From Pyrus communis (Eukaryota > Streptophyta > Magnoliopsida > Rosales > Rosaceae), in assembly GCF_963583255.1 (NCBI RefSeq), contig NC_084803.1, forward strand, positions 18,983,428-19,047,427: a DNA stretch of 64,000 nucleotides. Reading direction: 5' to 3'. Shown one piece after another: positions 34,451-45,903 of the stretch (position 1 is the stretch's first letter; each line of letters opens with the position of its first letter). The notes under the pieces were generated by a model. It was given only the letters and a program-made list of their open reading frames with translations. It did no database searches and was not told the origin of the DNA. Both the position numbers and the translations under genes were made by a program.

Positions 34451-37257
34451 CACTAGAGAGCATTGCATGCAATGGATGAGTCAACCTTGAGTGTTTTGAA
34501 TGACTTGTTGAGAGGTGAAAGTTAGCTTCTTAAAAAATCTCTCACCTTTCTCTTCTTAGTGCCACCATTATCACATTTCCACATAGGCAAGTGGACATGC
34601 ATTTCCATTTGAATTTTGATATAAAAATAACAAAAATATAACTCCCACTCACCTTAGGTAAAATCAGCCATAGAGTTTCCTTGGACTTTTTGTGCCTTCT
34701 CTTAGCTTAAGTCACCAAATGGCTTAATGGAGTCCAAGTGGGCTAGTGCCCAATGAGCCCATATCAACCCGAGATTATATCGAAACCCAAACTGGACTTG
34801 AAATCACTATGATAATTAATTAAATGTTTTCATTAGTTATTTTACCATTTCAACTTTTTTCATAACGAGTAATCACATTAATCATTCCAACACTTTGTTA
34901 GTCATCTCATACAAAGAATAGGGTGTACGATCATTAGGTTCTAATTGACAAGACAGTGAGACGATGCAAACTCTTTAAATCTTTTTGACGGATTGAAAAA
35001 CCAACCTTTTAATCCACCTTATTGTGAAGAGCTTATTCAACTTTTCAAGGCTTCATTGACTATGAGTGACATCTAGTCGTACATCATAGTCACTAAATTG
35101 ATACCTTATGTATGAGGAGAACCTATTCAATTGCACCTTACAATGCAGTACGATCTCTCTCTATACAATACTCTCAATCACATCCTTAGGGTTTGGATAG
35201 CGTATGTCAAACCCAAATGTGATCCTTTTATAAATACATGATACTACCTCTAGGCTATGAAGAATCTTTTCTCGATCATGCGTAGTACCTTGGTCGAGAA
35301 TTATTTGATCATATCATAGAGTATTCAACTTTCGTTTAGTGAAATGGCAAGGAAATGGCGTGGACGTAACATCTTCTAACCATTGGGTATGATACATTAA
35401 CAAAATCACCAGCCTAACCATGTTATAACTATGATGGCTCAAGTCTAAGGATTATTCTGCATAATTGCAATTCAGAATTACTTGCTTGAATTTTAAGACT
35501 CCATGCAACAACTTTGGACCGATCGCGTTTAGTGAACTTAAATATCCATTTAAGCACTCACACACTTGTCCTAACCCAGTCTTGCTAATGGTCCGAGATT
35601 GGCTATACACCTTGTTTTCTTAACGTTGTGTATACATAATGTGTATCAATCTTACTGAATTATAAGATATCCACTCAGATAATCCATTGACCAGGAACAA
35701 TGTTAGGATCACACATATGAGGGTCTCTTTACCCATATTCTTGAGAAGACTACCATCCTAAAGTTACCTCAAGTCACATGTATGTAAAAGTCATCCATGG
35801 ACTTACCATCTAGATTACACTAACAATTGAACCCGCCTGATACTGTGGGTTTTAAAATTGTATTAAACATGTGAAATATATTAAAATCTATGTACATCAA
35901 TATCAAAATCTAAAATTCATCCGAAGTGTATTAGGGGTTTACTAAATATAAATAAAATTCATCCGAAGTGTATTAGGGGTTTACTAAATATAAATGCCTG
36001 AGGAAATGTAGGAAATCTTAAATGCATTTGGGCACACATACCATTTGAACAAAATAATGCAAAGTAGCTAGGTTCAGTATCATCCAAGTTTTCCCATCCA
36101 CATTATGAACTGGTTATTATACAAATATCTAGCAAACTTTATACAACATAGTCTTATTACAACTCATATTTTCACATCATGATAATGAAGAAGAACACAT
36201 ACAAAGCACATTGAATTCCTAAATACCCTGACGGAAAAAGAAATTCATGTTAGATTTTCGAACCTATTTGTAATTGTCATACAATGGAAAATACTCAGAA
36301 TGGAAATCATGAAAGTTCTCTTGGTTGGACCTAAACTTTCAGAAGATGTGGGAACTTCTGAACCCCATCGTATGTATAGACCTGATATCCTATTTTCAAT
36401 GATATCCAAGGCATCAAGCTACAAAACAATATCCAATAAAGAAAAGAAAAAGTGATTAACATTCCATCCAATGTTAACTCACAATTCCTGGCTATGTTGC
36501 AGATGGGGAAATCTGGAAAAAAAATAGTCTCCTGAGTCTGAAAGCAAAACCAAATTAAACACCAGATATAGGATCCGAAATGAATCTATACTAATGTTGG
36601 GGAAATAAAGATAATGATATAACATGTCACAATCATTATTCAAATAACAAAATCAATGGCATGTGTTTATTTTATGAACATAAAAGCTATATATTCATCT
36701 TTCTTACCAAGCATGGAATGCATTCTTGTATCAAATGATCTTCAACTTGAGAATAACCTTTTTTTTTTTTTTTGGTTCACTGCTACAAATAAGATCAACC
36801 AAATAAAGAATCTTGTAAAAATAGTTATAATTTTTTTTCATATGCTGCATGTGGATTAGTAAGTAAAAAAAAATGATAATGGGTAGAAAGATTAGTTGAC
36901 CTATCTGTCACACAGATTGTTGTACAATAATGTGTGACAAAGAATATAGTCATTTACAGTAAAAAAAATATCATGCATATAATTCGTTTTAATAAAAAAC
37001 TATTATATATAAGTGTACTTATCTCTTTAAAAAATCAACACACATAATATTTATTTTACAACACCACACACCATGCATATAACTACTATTAAGACAAATA
37101 GTACTTATTTCTTGAACTTTTGTTATTAACCTTTCTACACATTTGTGTTAAGTTGTAACTTAATTGATGATTCAATTGCAATATTCTATCTAAAGAAACA
37201 CTTATTCTCAAGCCACCTGATTTTGGCATTTTTTTTGTTTTGAATGGGGAGGGGGGG
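33691..37257. other. 3.5 kb of non-coding DNA, possible old retroelement remnant
   Basis: (GA)n at 34412-34440. A 42-bp direct duplication at 35911-35994. 34900-35850 has the even base composition and lack of frames of a non-coding retroelement interior, but no LTR pair was found. On the minus strand near 36440-36250 a stretch after TTTTGTAG reads open for about 28 codons in one frame (G-Y-Q-V-Y-T-Y-D-G-V) and longer in another, so an exon remnant is possible; I could not name it. Confidence 0.35.
35911..35994. repeat. 42-bp tandem duplication
   Basis: TAAAATTCATCCGAAGTGTA and the following TTAGGGGTTTACTAAATA occur twice in direct, adjacent and essentially identical copies, so the duplication is recent. 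Confidence 0.92.
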
Positions 37258-37555
37258 TGTCACATCCCGGTCCGGGTTCCTACCACATCCTGGGCTCGAC
37301 TCTACCGTAGCACGATATTGTCCGCTTTGGGCCTCGACCACGCCCTCACGGTTTTGTTTCTGGGAACTCACATGAGCCAAACTTCCCAGTGGGTCACCCA
37401 TCCTGAGATTGCTCTAGCCTAAACTCGCTTAACTTCGGAGTTCCGTTGGAACCTGAAGCCAGTGAGCTCTCAAAAGGCCTCGTACTAGGTAGAGATGAGA
37501 ATATACATATAAGGCTTACATGATCCAACTCCCTTAGGCGATGTGGGATGTTACA
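37258..37555 (-). mobile_element. Solo LTR of Cassandra
   Basis: Begins TGTCACATCCCGG and ends GATGTTACA in plus orientation; on the minus strand it carries the 5S-like stretch (CTCCGAAGTTAAGCGAG, AGGATGGGTGACC, CTGGGAAG) at about 37361-37449. Length 298 bp. The flanks GGGGG (37253-37257) and GAGGG (37556-37560) are a plausible 5-bp duplication with one mismatch. No internal domain or second LTR, so it arose by recombination between two LTRs. A 4-bp insertion (AGCCAA region) separates the end of the 5S-like part from that of the other copy. Single copy of the 110-bp unit that is doubled in the LTR at 2447. Confidence 0.88.
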
Positions 37556-38521
37556 GAGGGTGTCCTAAAAGAAGCCGTCATGTTTTTCACGGGTTCCCCG
37601 TTATTAATAGTAAGATAAATAGCAATTGGAGTCCTTCGATTCAAATCACTGAGTAAGATTGCCAACCAAATAATTTTGGAAAACATCATGCTTTTCATAA
37701 TATCCCATGATTTCACAATCTTTCTTTTTATATTGGTAGACAATACCATGATCTATAATTCTGAATTAGAACATGAAATAAATTGTTTGAGTAAAGGCGC
37801 ATACTTTTTTTTTTTTTCAATCCCTTGGTGACAAAATTTCCAACAGATGATGTGAAAGAAAAAAAAACAATGCTGATAAAGTAATTTTTCCTGATATCAT
37901 TGAATCGTTTAGTTGCAGCGTGAATAATGTCTTTAGTGAGAAGGTATAAAATTGTAGAATTTGCAAAATATTGATTGAACACACGATCCACAAACAACAA
38001 AAACGCATTTGTTAGAATCGAATAATAACGAACCCAAAACAAAACTAATGAGAATAAAATTGTCAACTCTCAGGTACTTGCTTTACCAAAAGCATAGAAG
38101 ATGTTTTTTTTTTTTTTTTTTTTTGAAACCAAAGCATAGAAGATGTTGTATATTGACATTTTGTCACAAAGAGATGCATGTTTGCAGGCTAATTATCATG
38201 TGTGATTCAAAATTATTGTCTTAAATTGAAAAAGATAAAAGCTAATGATATTTTTAGTAAAACTTTGATATCTCTAGTAAAGCATCTGTTAAATTTGCCT
38301 TAAACGAACAGTACATACATAAAAGATGGGAATATCTAAAATAAGGATATGTTGTTAATAACAAAAATGAAATTTAAGAAACAAACTGAGGTTAAATTGT
38401 TGAACTTGTTTGTCAACCCTGTGGCAAGCATAAAATGAAGAAGTATTTGCTTCTCATGGTGAAATCGCTGTAAAACCTTGATCGTATTTTCCTGCATTTA
38501 ATCATGAAATTGTATAAAAAG
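37556..38521. other. AT-rich intergenic DNA with an unassigned minus-strand ORF
   Basis: 37749-37560 on the minus strand is open for about 60 codons (KSWDIMKSMMFSKIIWL, then TPIAIYLTINNGEPVK). The composition is less repetitive than its neighbours and the phrase looks protein-like, but I do not recognise it. A T tract lies at 38105-38124. Confidence 0.35.
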
Positions 38522-39846
38522 TAGGGTAAATTACACAAAACTACCTCAACTATGAGTCAAACCATAATCTCATACATCATGTTTTAAACACTACAATGTC
38601 ATACCTCAACTTATGAATTCGTTGCAATTTCAGACCTTCATTAAATTTTCTATCAGTTTAACTGTTAAATGATGACTTGACAATAATGGGACCCGCTCAT
38701 TATTTAAAAATTAAGTAAGTGAAGAATTTTTTATCTGAAAAAATTAAAATTATTAAAAACACTATCTCTCCTCGTGTCTCTCTTGTCGCTTCTTGATGGC
38801 TGTCTACGGTGAGTCCTCTATCATGGAAGCCACCTGAACTCGGTATCCAGCTACCATATGAGCTTTCTGCTGGCGATTTCTGGACCTGGTGATGATCGAG
38901 ACTTTCCTAATCCTCGTCTATCCGTCGTCAAGGTTCTAAAGATCGGCATTGGAGCTCTCGAGTGTGTCGTGAGAATCTGAAGCGGCATAATCACCATCAC
39001 CGTTGTTGATGTGGTTGTCGTTGCTAGTGGAATCAAGGGCGCTAGGGATTTTGGAGTAGTGGAAGGCGTCATTCTGGGGAGGGAGGAGGAACTCGATAAC
39101 ATCAGGGGATGAGATCTTTTCGGTGAGGTAGTCTGCACGTCTTCTCTATTTCCTTCTCTCCTTCATCTGCACGTATTCTCCACTGATGCAAGAAATCATT
39201 TTACCCATAACATCATGGGTTTAAATTAAAAATTAAATCTTAATTTTCTCCGATTGAGAAATAGTCTAGTGTTTTGGTCCAATGGCTATGAAAGTTTTGT
39301 GGGATTTGAATCCCACTCCAGGAACTTGTAAATCTATTGGGATTATAAGGGTTTGTAAATTTCGATTTGTGAGATTTGGGAATTGCGGGCTGCTTGTAAT
39401 TGCTAGATCCACATTCAATGCACGGTTTTGGGGTCAAAAATCGAGTATGCACTCTCTTATGATTTTTCGACTTGGGTTTTGAAATTTTTTTTTTCTTAAA
39501 AAAATTATATGCTTTGGTTTGTTTGGTTGCTTGGAAAATGTGGGAGGGGGGTAACGGAGGATTGGGGATGAACGGGGAGGGAGGGTTGTGGCTGAGAGAG
39601 TTACTTTTTTAATTTATTTTAATTGTAAATAAAAAATTAATAATTTTTTATTCCAATTGTCAAAGGAGTGGGCTCTATTTTTGCCACGTCATCATCTAAT
39701 AGTCAAAATTGACAAACAAATTAACGGAGGTTCGACATTGCAATGAATTCATAAGTTGAAGTATGACATTGCAATGTTTAAAACATGAGGTATGAGATTC
39801 TGGTTCGATCCATAGTTGAGGTAGTTTTGTGTGTAATTTACCCTAA
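38522..39846. mobile_element. Long-TIR (Mutator-like) element with GC-rich interior
   Basis: Left TAGGGTAAATTACACAAAAC and inverted right TAGGGTAAATTACACACAAA; the match runs for about 190 bp (CTACCTCAACTATG, AATCTCATAC, ATGTTTTAAACA, CTTATGAATTC). Flanks TATAAAAAG (38513-38521) and AATAAAAAG (39847-39855) form a near-perfect 9-bp duplication, typical of Mutator. The interior 38760-39180 is GC-richer, suggesting captured gene sequence; the minus strand is open for over 70 codons at 39135-38912 (EKISSPDVIEFLLPPQN, HYSKIPSALDSTSNDN) but I cannot name the source gene. Confidence 0.75.
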
Positions 39847-40199
39847 AATAAAAAGTATTAGCATTGTTTTGTTGGTAGACATATTTTTTCAAGTCAAGTT
39901 TAAAATGTACCAAAAAAATGAAATTTAGTGACTCATCTAAAAGATTAGAGTAGTATTGACCAAATGGCTAAATTAGTGAAACATGACAAATTTATTAGAG
40001 TTGGTGTTGAGTAAAACTTCGAGAAATATGTAATGAGGTTCTATCTAACAGGAAATATTAAATGATAATGGAAATGGTAACATATATATGCATGAAATCA
40101 GGAATTAACCAGCGATTTTGTGCAAAGAAGATTATGAAATATGAAAAACTTAAAGTAAGGACAATTCACAGAAAAGTAATTATAAGGCAGCGCAAAGAT

Positions 40200-40516
40200 T
40201 TTAGCTATATATTGCTTGATCGCCTTCACCAAGCCCTCGTGATCGTACCATCACCCTGTAAATTATAAAAAAAATACAAATCAAGCAAAACCCAATTTGC
40301 TAATCGGATTAAAAAGCTACAAAATGCTGGGAATTTTACAAACCAGGATAAAATTGTCGCCCAGATCCTTGAAGTTCTCGAGGACTTTGGACTTTGCCGG
40401 GTTGGAAAGGGTAATTTCTCAGACCAGAAAGTAGGTAGGTGGTCGGCCTTAGCGCTGGCCTCGACGATGAACTTTCTGGTGCCGCCGATGAAGAGGATTT
40501 TGGACTTGGACGCCAT
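40200..40516 (-). pseudogene. Phenylcoumaran benzylic ether / isoflavone reductase-like fragment
   Basis: From ATG 40516 the frame reads M-A-S-K-S-K-I-L-F-I-G-G-T, then RKFIVEASAKADHLPTF. This is the N-terminal NADPH-binding start of the PCBER/isoflavone reductase-like family, whose glycine motif is G-x-x-G-x-x-G; here the Y-I-G part is deleted. After a frameshift the expected TLSNPAKSKVLENFKDLGD follows, then a donor (about 40346), an intron, and an acceptor near 40262 with the beginning of exon 2 (YDHEGLVKAIKQ, another 2-nt shift). The family reduces benzylic ethers of lignan-type compounds. Missing the dinucleotide motif, frame and rest of the gene, it is dead. Confidence 0.75.
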
Positions 40517-41324
40517 TGGCAATGGGATTGAGGGGAATCAAAATGGGATGAGTCGGAGAGAGAAAGAGGGTCGGTAAGGAGGAGCCTGAGCTCCTTCTGC
40601 AGTTGGAGGTTGAGAGCAATGGAAAAAGAAGGGATTCATCCCTTTCAGATATCAATCTCTTTTAGTTTTAGAAAGTGGCAGCACCACGCCATCTCTCTTA
40701 AAACGTGGTAGCAATTTTAGAGGAGACCTATTTGAACGCACGCAGGACTGCAGAGTTGGAGAGGCATCCACCATCAACGCGTGGATAACACGGGCATACA
40801 TGAAATAACAAAAAATAAGAGAAAAACACTGTACAAGTAACAGTGTTTTGAGTATGCAAGGACATAATACGAATTAACTTGTAAGTTTGAGTTTAAGTAT
40901 ACATATAATTTTAGTAATTCTACTGTAGTGATCTTGCCCTTGCAATTAATTAGTGGACTAATCACTCTATCACCTGAACCAATGCACTAATATTGATTGC
41001 TTTTAAGGCGTGTATCCAACAGATCCGATCATTTACTATTCATATTTTAATTCGTAGATTACCATTGCAAAAATTAATCAAAATTCAAAATCAGTTTACC
41101 ACTTAATTAGAAGGCAATCATTTTAGTGTTTTTTTCAAGAATTGTATTTATTTATTTATTTCTTCACATTTGGATATTCTAATGATTTTGGGTTTTTTTA
41201 ATCTTTTGTAAGGATGATGCATGAATGATGAATTAAAATATAAATTGTTTGCATTGTTGAAAGGTGTTATGAAATTCACACTACAAGTATCCTCGAACAA
41301 GCTTATTTGAAAAATCCCTCAACA
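40517..41324. other. Former promoter of the reductase fragment and AT-rich spacer
   Basis: 40517-40660 looks like the leader of the reductase gene (pyrimidine-rich on the minus strand). Beyond it nothing is recognised. Confidence 0.35.
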
Positions 41325-41329
41325 TAAGG

Positions 41330-42823
41330 TGTAATGCCCTGAAAATTTAATATATGAATATGTGGAGAAAAATCAAAATTAAATCAATTTATGGGTATGA
41401 AAAATTGAATTGAGAACTTTTATAGTTTTGTTATGGAAATCATTATAAATTATGTTGAAAAATTTATCGTTAGTGAAAAAGACGAAAATGCCCTATTTGG
41501 TTTAACATAATTATGCGAGGACATATTTTATCCTCACATATTTTTATCAGCTTTCTTGATATATTTAGATGAAGGATGACCCTACGAGTGCGTAGGCGAG
41601 AACTGTTCGTGAAACAGTGTTATAAAGAATGAAATATAAACAAACGAAAGTAGGGGCAAAATAGTTATTTTGCCATGAATCTGGAAGGCTCTAGACTCTC
41701 TTTTAGTGGAAATTTGCCACGGGAAGAAAAGAAGGGAAGAAAGGAGGGTGGGGGGGGGGGGGACCAATGAGAAGAGGAGAGCAAGAGGAAAAGGAGAGAG
41801 AGAGAGGTAGACAACCGGGTCTCTCGACCCGTTTCCCCTTTTCGTGACCAGACCGATGGAAACCATGATTTCCTATGCATTTTCCGCCCGAATTCAAATG
41901 ACTTACCCCGAATTATCACTCGGAAATGGGTTCCCGACATTCCCACTGTCATTTACAACAAAAAATTCATGGAAATTGGCCTTGGATTTGGGTAAAATAC
42001 GCGTGCGGGAATTGTGGGTGCCGCAAAGACTCTTGGCCGAGATTTACCAAATTTGAAAAGCTTTTATTGAATTACCACCACCATTAGACTTTCCTTGAAC
42101 CCAGAAACAAAGCCCAGGCGTTGGTTGGGGCGGCGGAGCACCGGTGGTGGCGGATTGAGGCCACCCAAATTCTAGGGTTCCGGCAGTTCGTGGCTACATT
42201 CAGGTGTTTTTCGGCCGAATTGGACTTCGGCCCAGGTATAAAAGTTGACTTGCTCTACATTTCTGTAAAATTTGAGAATTTTTAGAAATAATGAAATTTT
42301 TTGACAAGTTGAGGCGGCCGACCGCCACCTACGGCTGCGTGTGCGGCGGCACATGGCCAGTAAGCCAACGTTGCGTTTTTATGCGAATTTCTTTATTACA
42401 ACTATGCTTTTTGGTATCGAATTGACGTGTTTCGAGTATTAACATGAATGTTGGATATTTTGGATAATTGAATATTTTCGGAATGAGTTTGAAATTGAAT
42501 TGGTGAACTAGGAATGGCTTGATCCCTGTTTAGGGTACGTAGGCAGTCTAACGTGAAGTTAGATGCAGCCATAAAATAAATGAGGTAAATTAATCAAAAT
42601 TACATCTTTAGTTGAAATTTTGATCTAAGAGAAGGAATTAATAATAAAACAAAAATATAATAGTATGTGTTGAAAAGTGAATTATTGTTATAGATTGTGG
42701 GTGGAATCTAGAAATTTAATTAAAGAATCATGGATATTGGTAGTGAACTAAACAATAGTTTAGTTTGGGCCCTATCACCGATACTCTTTCCCGAAAATAA
42801 ATATTTTAGGACGGGGCGTTACA
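41330..42823. mobile_element. Solo LTR, 1494 bp, with perfect 5-bp target duplication
   Basis: The unit starts TGTAATGCCCTG and ends CGGGGCGTTACA, so it has the TG..CA ends of an LTR and a short terminal inverted repeat (TGTAAYGCCC). TAAGG flanks it on both sides (41325-41329 and 42824-42828). There is no internal domain or second LTR. Inside are a G-run (41751-41761), pyrimidine/purine-rich stretches and GC-rich parts (41820-42360) with no coding similarity. Its length suits large Gypsy-type or derived elements, but the superfamily cannot be read from the LTR alone. Orientation unknown. Confidence 0.82.
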
Positions 42824-42828
42824 TAAGG

Positions 42829-45332
42829 GGACTATATATACGTACATAAATTGGCTTCTAGCATATAACCAACTCTTTAGGCTCTAGCACTACAAAAATT
42901 AAACCCACTAAGCATCTTCAATGGAGACCTTAAATAGAGTCTTATAATCGTATGTTGGATATATGTCAACAATCTGTGATAAATTTATATATACTAACAA
43001 ATAATAAATGCAAACAACTAATTAACAGTGTATGAACAATGAAATAATATTAAACAGAAATATTGAAGATCGAGGCTTGTGTATCGCAATGTCCATGAAA
43101 TAGAAATTTCATCCTTACTCAGTGCTTGTAGTTCTACGGACGTTTGCTTCACCAGGATTCAACGATCAAGTCAGAATTCTAGCACCTGAAAACTTAACTT
43201 CTGGTGAATTTCTGTGTGGTTCTCTCATAAAGGATATTTGTGATTGTAGAAGAAGAATGTTGATTTTCTATATTCTAAATGTCATGCAGATGGATGTATA
43301 TATAATGAGATTATGTATGTTCACAACATGTATGAGAATGAGATATGACTGTTGGGAGACATCTCTTCAGAGGGGTGATGTGCTCTTTGCATTTTTTCAT
43401 TAACTTCAAACTTCATCTGAAAAGATGATAAAAAATAATTTAATTAAATTCGAAATTAATTAAAAAATAATTATATATATTAATAATCAATCAATTAGTA
43501 CATCTCAAAGCCTAACCCCAAGGCCCATCTTTTGATAATTAATTAGTACACCCCAAAGCCTAACCCCAAGGTTGAGCTCAATTTCATTCTCAATGGTCCA
43601 TCACTCAAATCACTATCTATAAAAGACAAATCCTTATAAAGTGAGGAAATCTTTTGGGAATGGCCAATGTGGGACAATGAAATTTCTACTCAAAATGTCC
43701 AACATCGTATAGTCCCAAATCAAAGGGACAAAAGGCTTCTAATAATTCGGAATAGAAGTCTTTAAAGTATCTCAAGATACCTTAAAGAAATCCTCAAATA
43801 TGAGGAGCATATTATAGGGACTCAAAGAGTGGTCCCATGTTGATTTTGAGTGGGAAATAAACCCACTCACGCAGTGCTGGATCTAAAAAGGGACCTGGGA
43901 GGTCCCAGGACCCCTCGGAGACCCTACATCGTGCTTTGAAATTTTCTAGGAACCCCTCGTACTTAAATATGATGGCCAGTGCAGGCTGCAATGGTGGCAT
44001 CTTCCTGGAGAAGACAATCGCGCAAAGAAAGGATTTTTTTTTTCTGTTACTCGGCCCATAAAGAAAAACTTGATATTTATATTCATTTTGTGCATAGTAC
44101 CGCGAGTGAATAGTATCAGGAAAAGGTAAAAATTTGGTTTTTCATTAAAAGTGAATAGTACCACGAGTGTTTCGTTAAAACTCCCTTGTTTTTTTCTTGC
44201 TTTTTCAACCCACCCATGTCGTGTGGGATTAGGATTCTCTCTCCTCCTCTTTCCATCCTTTTCTCTCACATTCTCTATTTTGTCTTTCTCTTTCTATAAA
44301 AAATTAATATAAGATGTTGACATGACTTAACCGTGACCGTTCAAATAGAGGGGAGGGAAGGAGAGGAAAAAAAGAGGAGAGAGAATCATACTCCTGTCAT
44401 GTGGGCATGTTGTTTCTCTTTCTGTTTTTTTGCAACTTCTCCTTTTCTTTTTCATAGGTTTTTGGTTTTTATCAACGGCTTCAATACTTCAACGAAATAA
44501 AAAATAACATTTTAGTCTCTGTATTTAGGTATTATACTATAAGAACTCTACTATTGGAGACAATATTTCTCTAGGGATGCAAAAATTTCCTTTAAAATCC
44601 TAAATGAGTTCTTAAAGGTGCTGGAAGCCTACCATTGAAGAAGCTCTTATTTCATAACATGTTTATGTACTTTACAACTTTTTTTTTTGGTTTTTGTTGA
44701 GATTTCACATGTGTATTACGTGTCTTGTTTTGCTCATAAACTACAGGTGTCATGGTGAGTTACAATCTACGGAAGCAACTAATATTGCACATCTGTTGGA
44801 TAGTGATTAATGTGAGATTGGGATGGAGCTACTCGTTGGTACCTTGCATTGGCTTGAAGCTACCCATTGGGGCGCTTAGTTTGATTATGTTTCAAACATG
44901 ATCGACATGGAACAATAAACAAAGACATAGTCATTAAACACATTTTGAACAAGGGATTAAGTTACTTTTAATCAGTGTAGGAGTACTCAAATTTCTCAAT
45001 TGATATGATACGCTGCGTTATCCTTATCCTACATGAAAAACAGTTCAGTTGGAGAAAGTGACAGTCTTTCAAAACAACAAACCAGTTGATCAAAATGGCA
45101 AATGAAGGAATTACAAAGTCAAACAATTGTTCTTGCTTTTGATCCAGATCACAGAACAAAACCAGAGACAAAACTATCTGACGGTGTCCGTACTCCACGG
45201 TCCATTGATAAGAGGGGCGAATGTGAAAATATAAAGTACAAGAATAATCAAAATCACAGAAGTCTATGGGGTGTAAGTATAAATAATATAAAGTAAAGGG
45301 GAGGAAACAAGAAGACAAGAAAACCATTCCTG
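42829..45332. other. Intergenic DNA, small duplication, no gene recognised
   Basis: 43493-43572 contains two copies, 48 bp apart, of AATTAGTACA followed by CAAAGCCTAACCCCAAGG. 44090-44190 has repeated GTGAATAGTACCRCGAGTG words seen in dispersed plant repeats. The last part, from about 44950, is the upstream region of the large plus-strand gene. Confidence 0.4.
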
Positions 45333-45903
45333 ACTTTCCTCTCCTCTCCTCTCCCCTCGTGCTTAGCCTCATTTTTCGTTTATTTTCTCTCTCTACTCTC
45401 TCTACTCTCTCTCTCTCTCCTTGTTTCTCTCTTTCCGGTGACAGTAGGGCTTCTTCTATCTTACGCTTTCGCACTCTTGTTTTCTCCGCGGCGCACGTTA
45501 ACCACGCCGTTCTCTGTCTTGCGCTCCCGGAGGTAAGCTCCTTATCCTACTGCCCCTTTGTCTTTCCATTTGATCTCCTTAAATTCCGTCACCGAGAAAA
45601 CCTAATCGGACAATAATCGCACTTTAATTGGGGTTGTTTACATGCATTACGAGTTAATTAGTTTAATTAATCGAGCAATTATGTGATGATTAATGTTTTG
45701 ATCGATCAGGGTTAGGGAGAGACGCTCTAGGGTTTGGGTTCCGATTAAAATTAATCATTTTTCTGTGAGATCCGTGGAAGGGGAACAGACTTTGATTCGA
45801 TATTTCGGGCGGGCGGGAGCAGAAAGCTAGGGTTAGGGTTTTTGATGCGTTGGCAGAAATCAGAGCCGGCTAATTTGATCGTAGTGTGGGTCGGACGCGT
45901 GAG
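45333..45903 (+). promoter_or_regulatory. 5' leader of the BAT2-like gene with a leader intron
   Basis: A CT-rich tract (45335-45430, many CTCTCT words) is a common plant core-promoter and leader feature. A leader exon appears to end at 45532 (CGGAG|GTAAGC), followed by an intron of 177 bp ending TGATCGATCAG at 45709. The second leader exon runs to the ATG at 45904. Leader introns of this kind often raise expression in plants. No TATA box was assigned. Confidence 0.55.

Noticed and set aside
36250..36440. Possible terminal exon on the minus strand
   Set aside because: An acceptor-like word and a short open frame exist, but two frames are equally plausible and no protein family is recognised, so it is only mentioned in the gap entry.
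37361..37449. 5S rRNA gene
   Set aside because: Only the interior and 3' part resembles 5S RNA, it lies inside an LTR with TGT..ACA ends, and the 5' part of 5S RNA is absent.
44968..45474. 168-codon minus-strand frame
   Set aside because: It runs through the CT-rich leader of the plus-strand gene, reading as low-complexity E/R/K; no domain seen.
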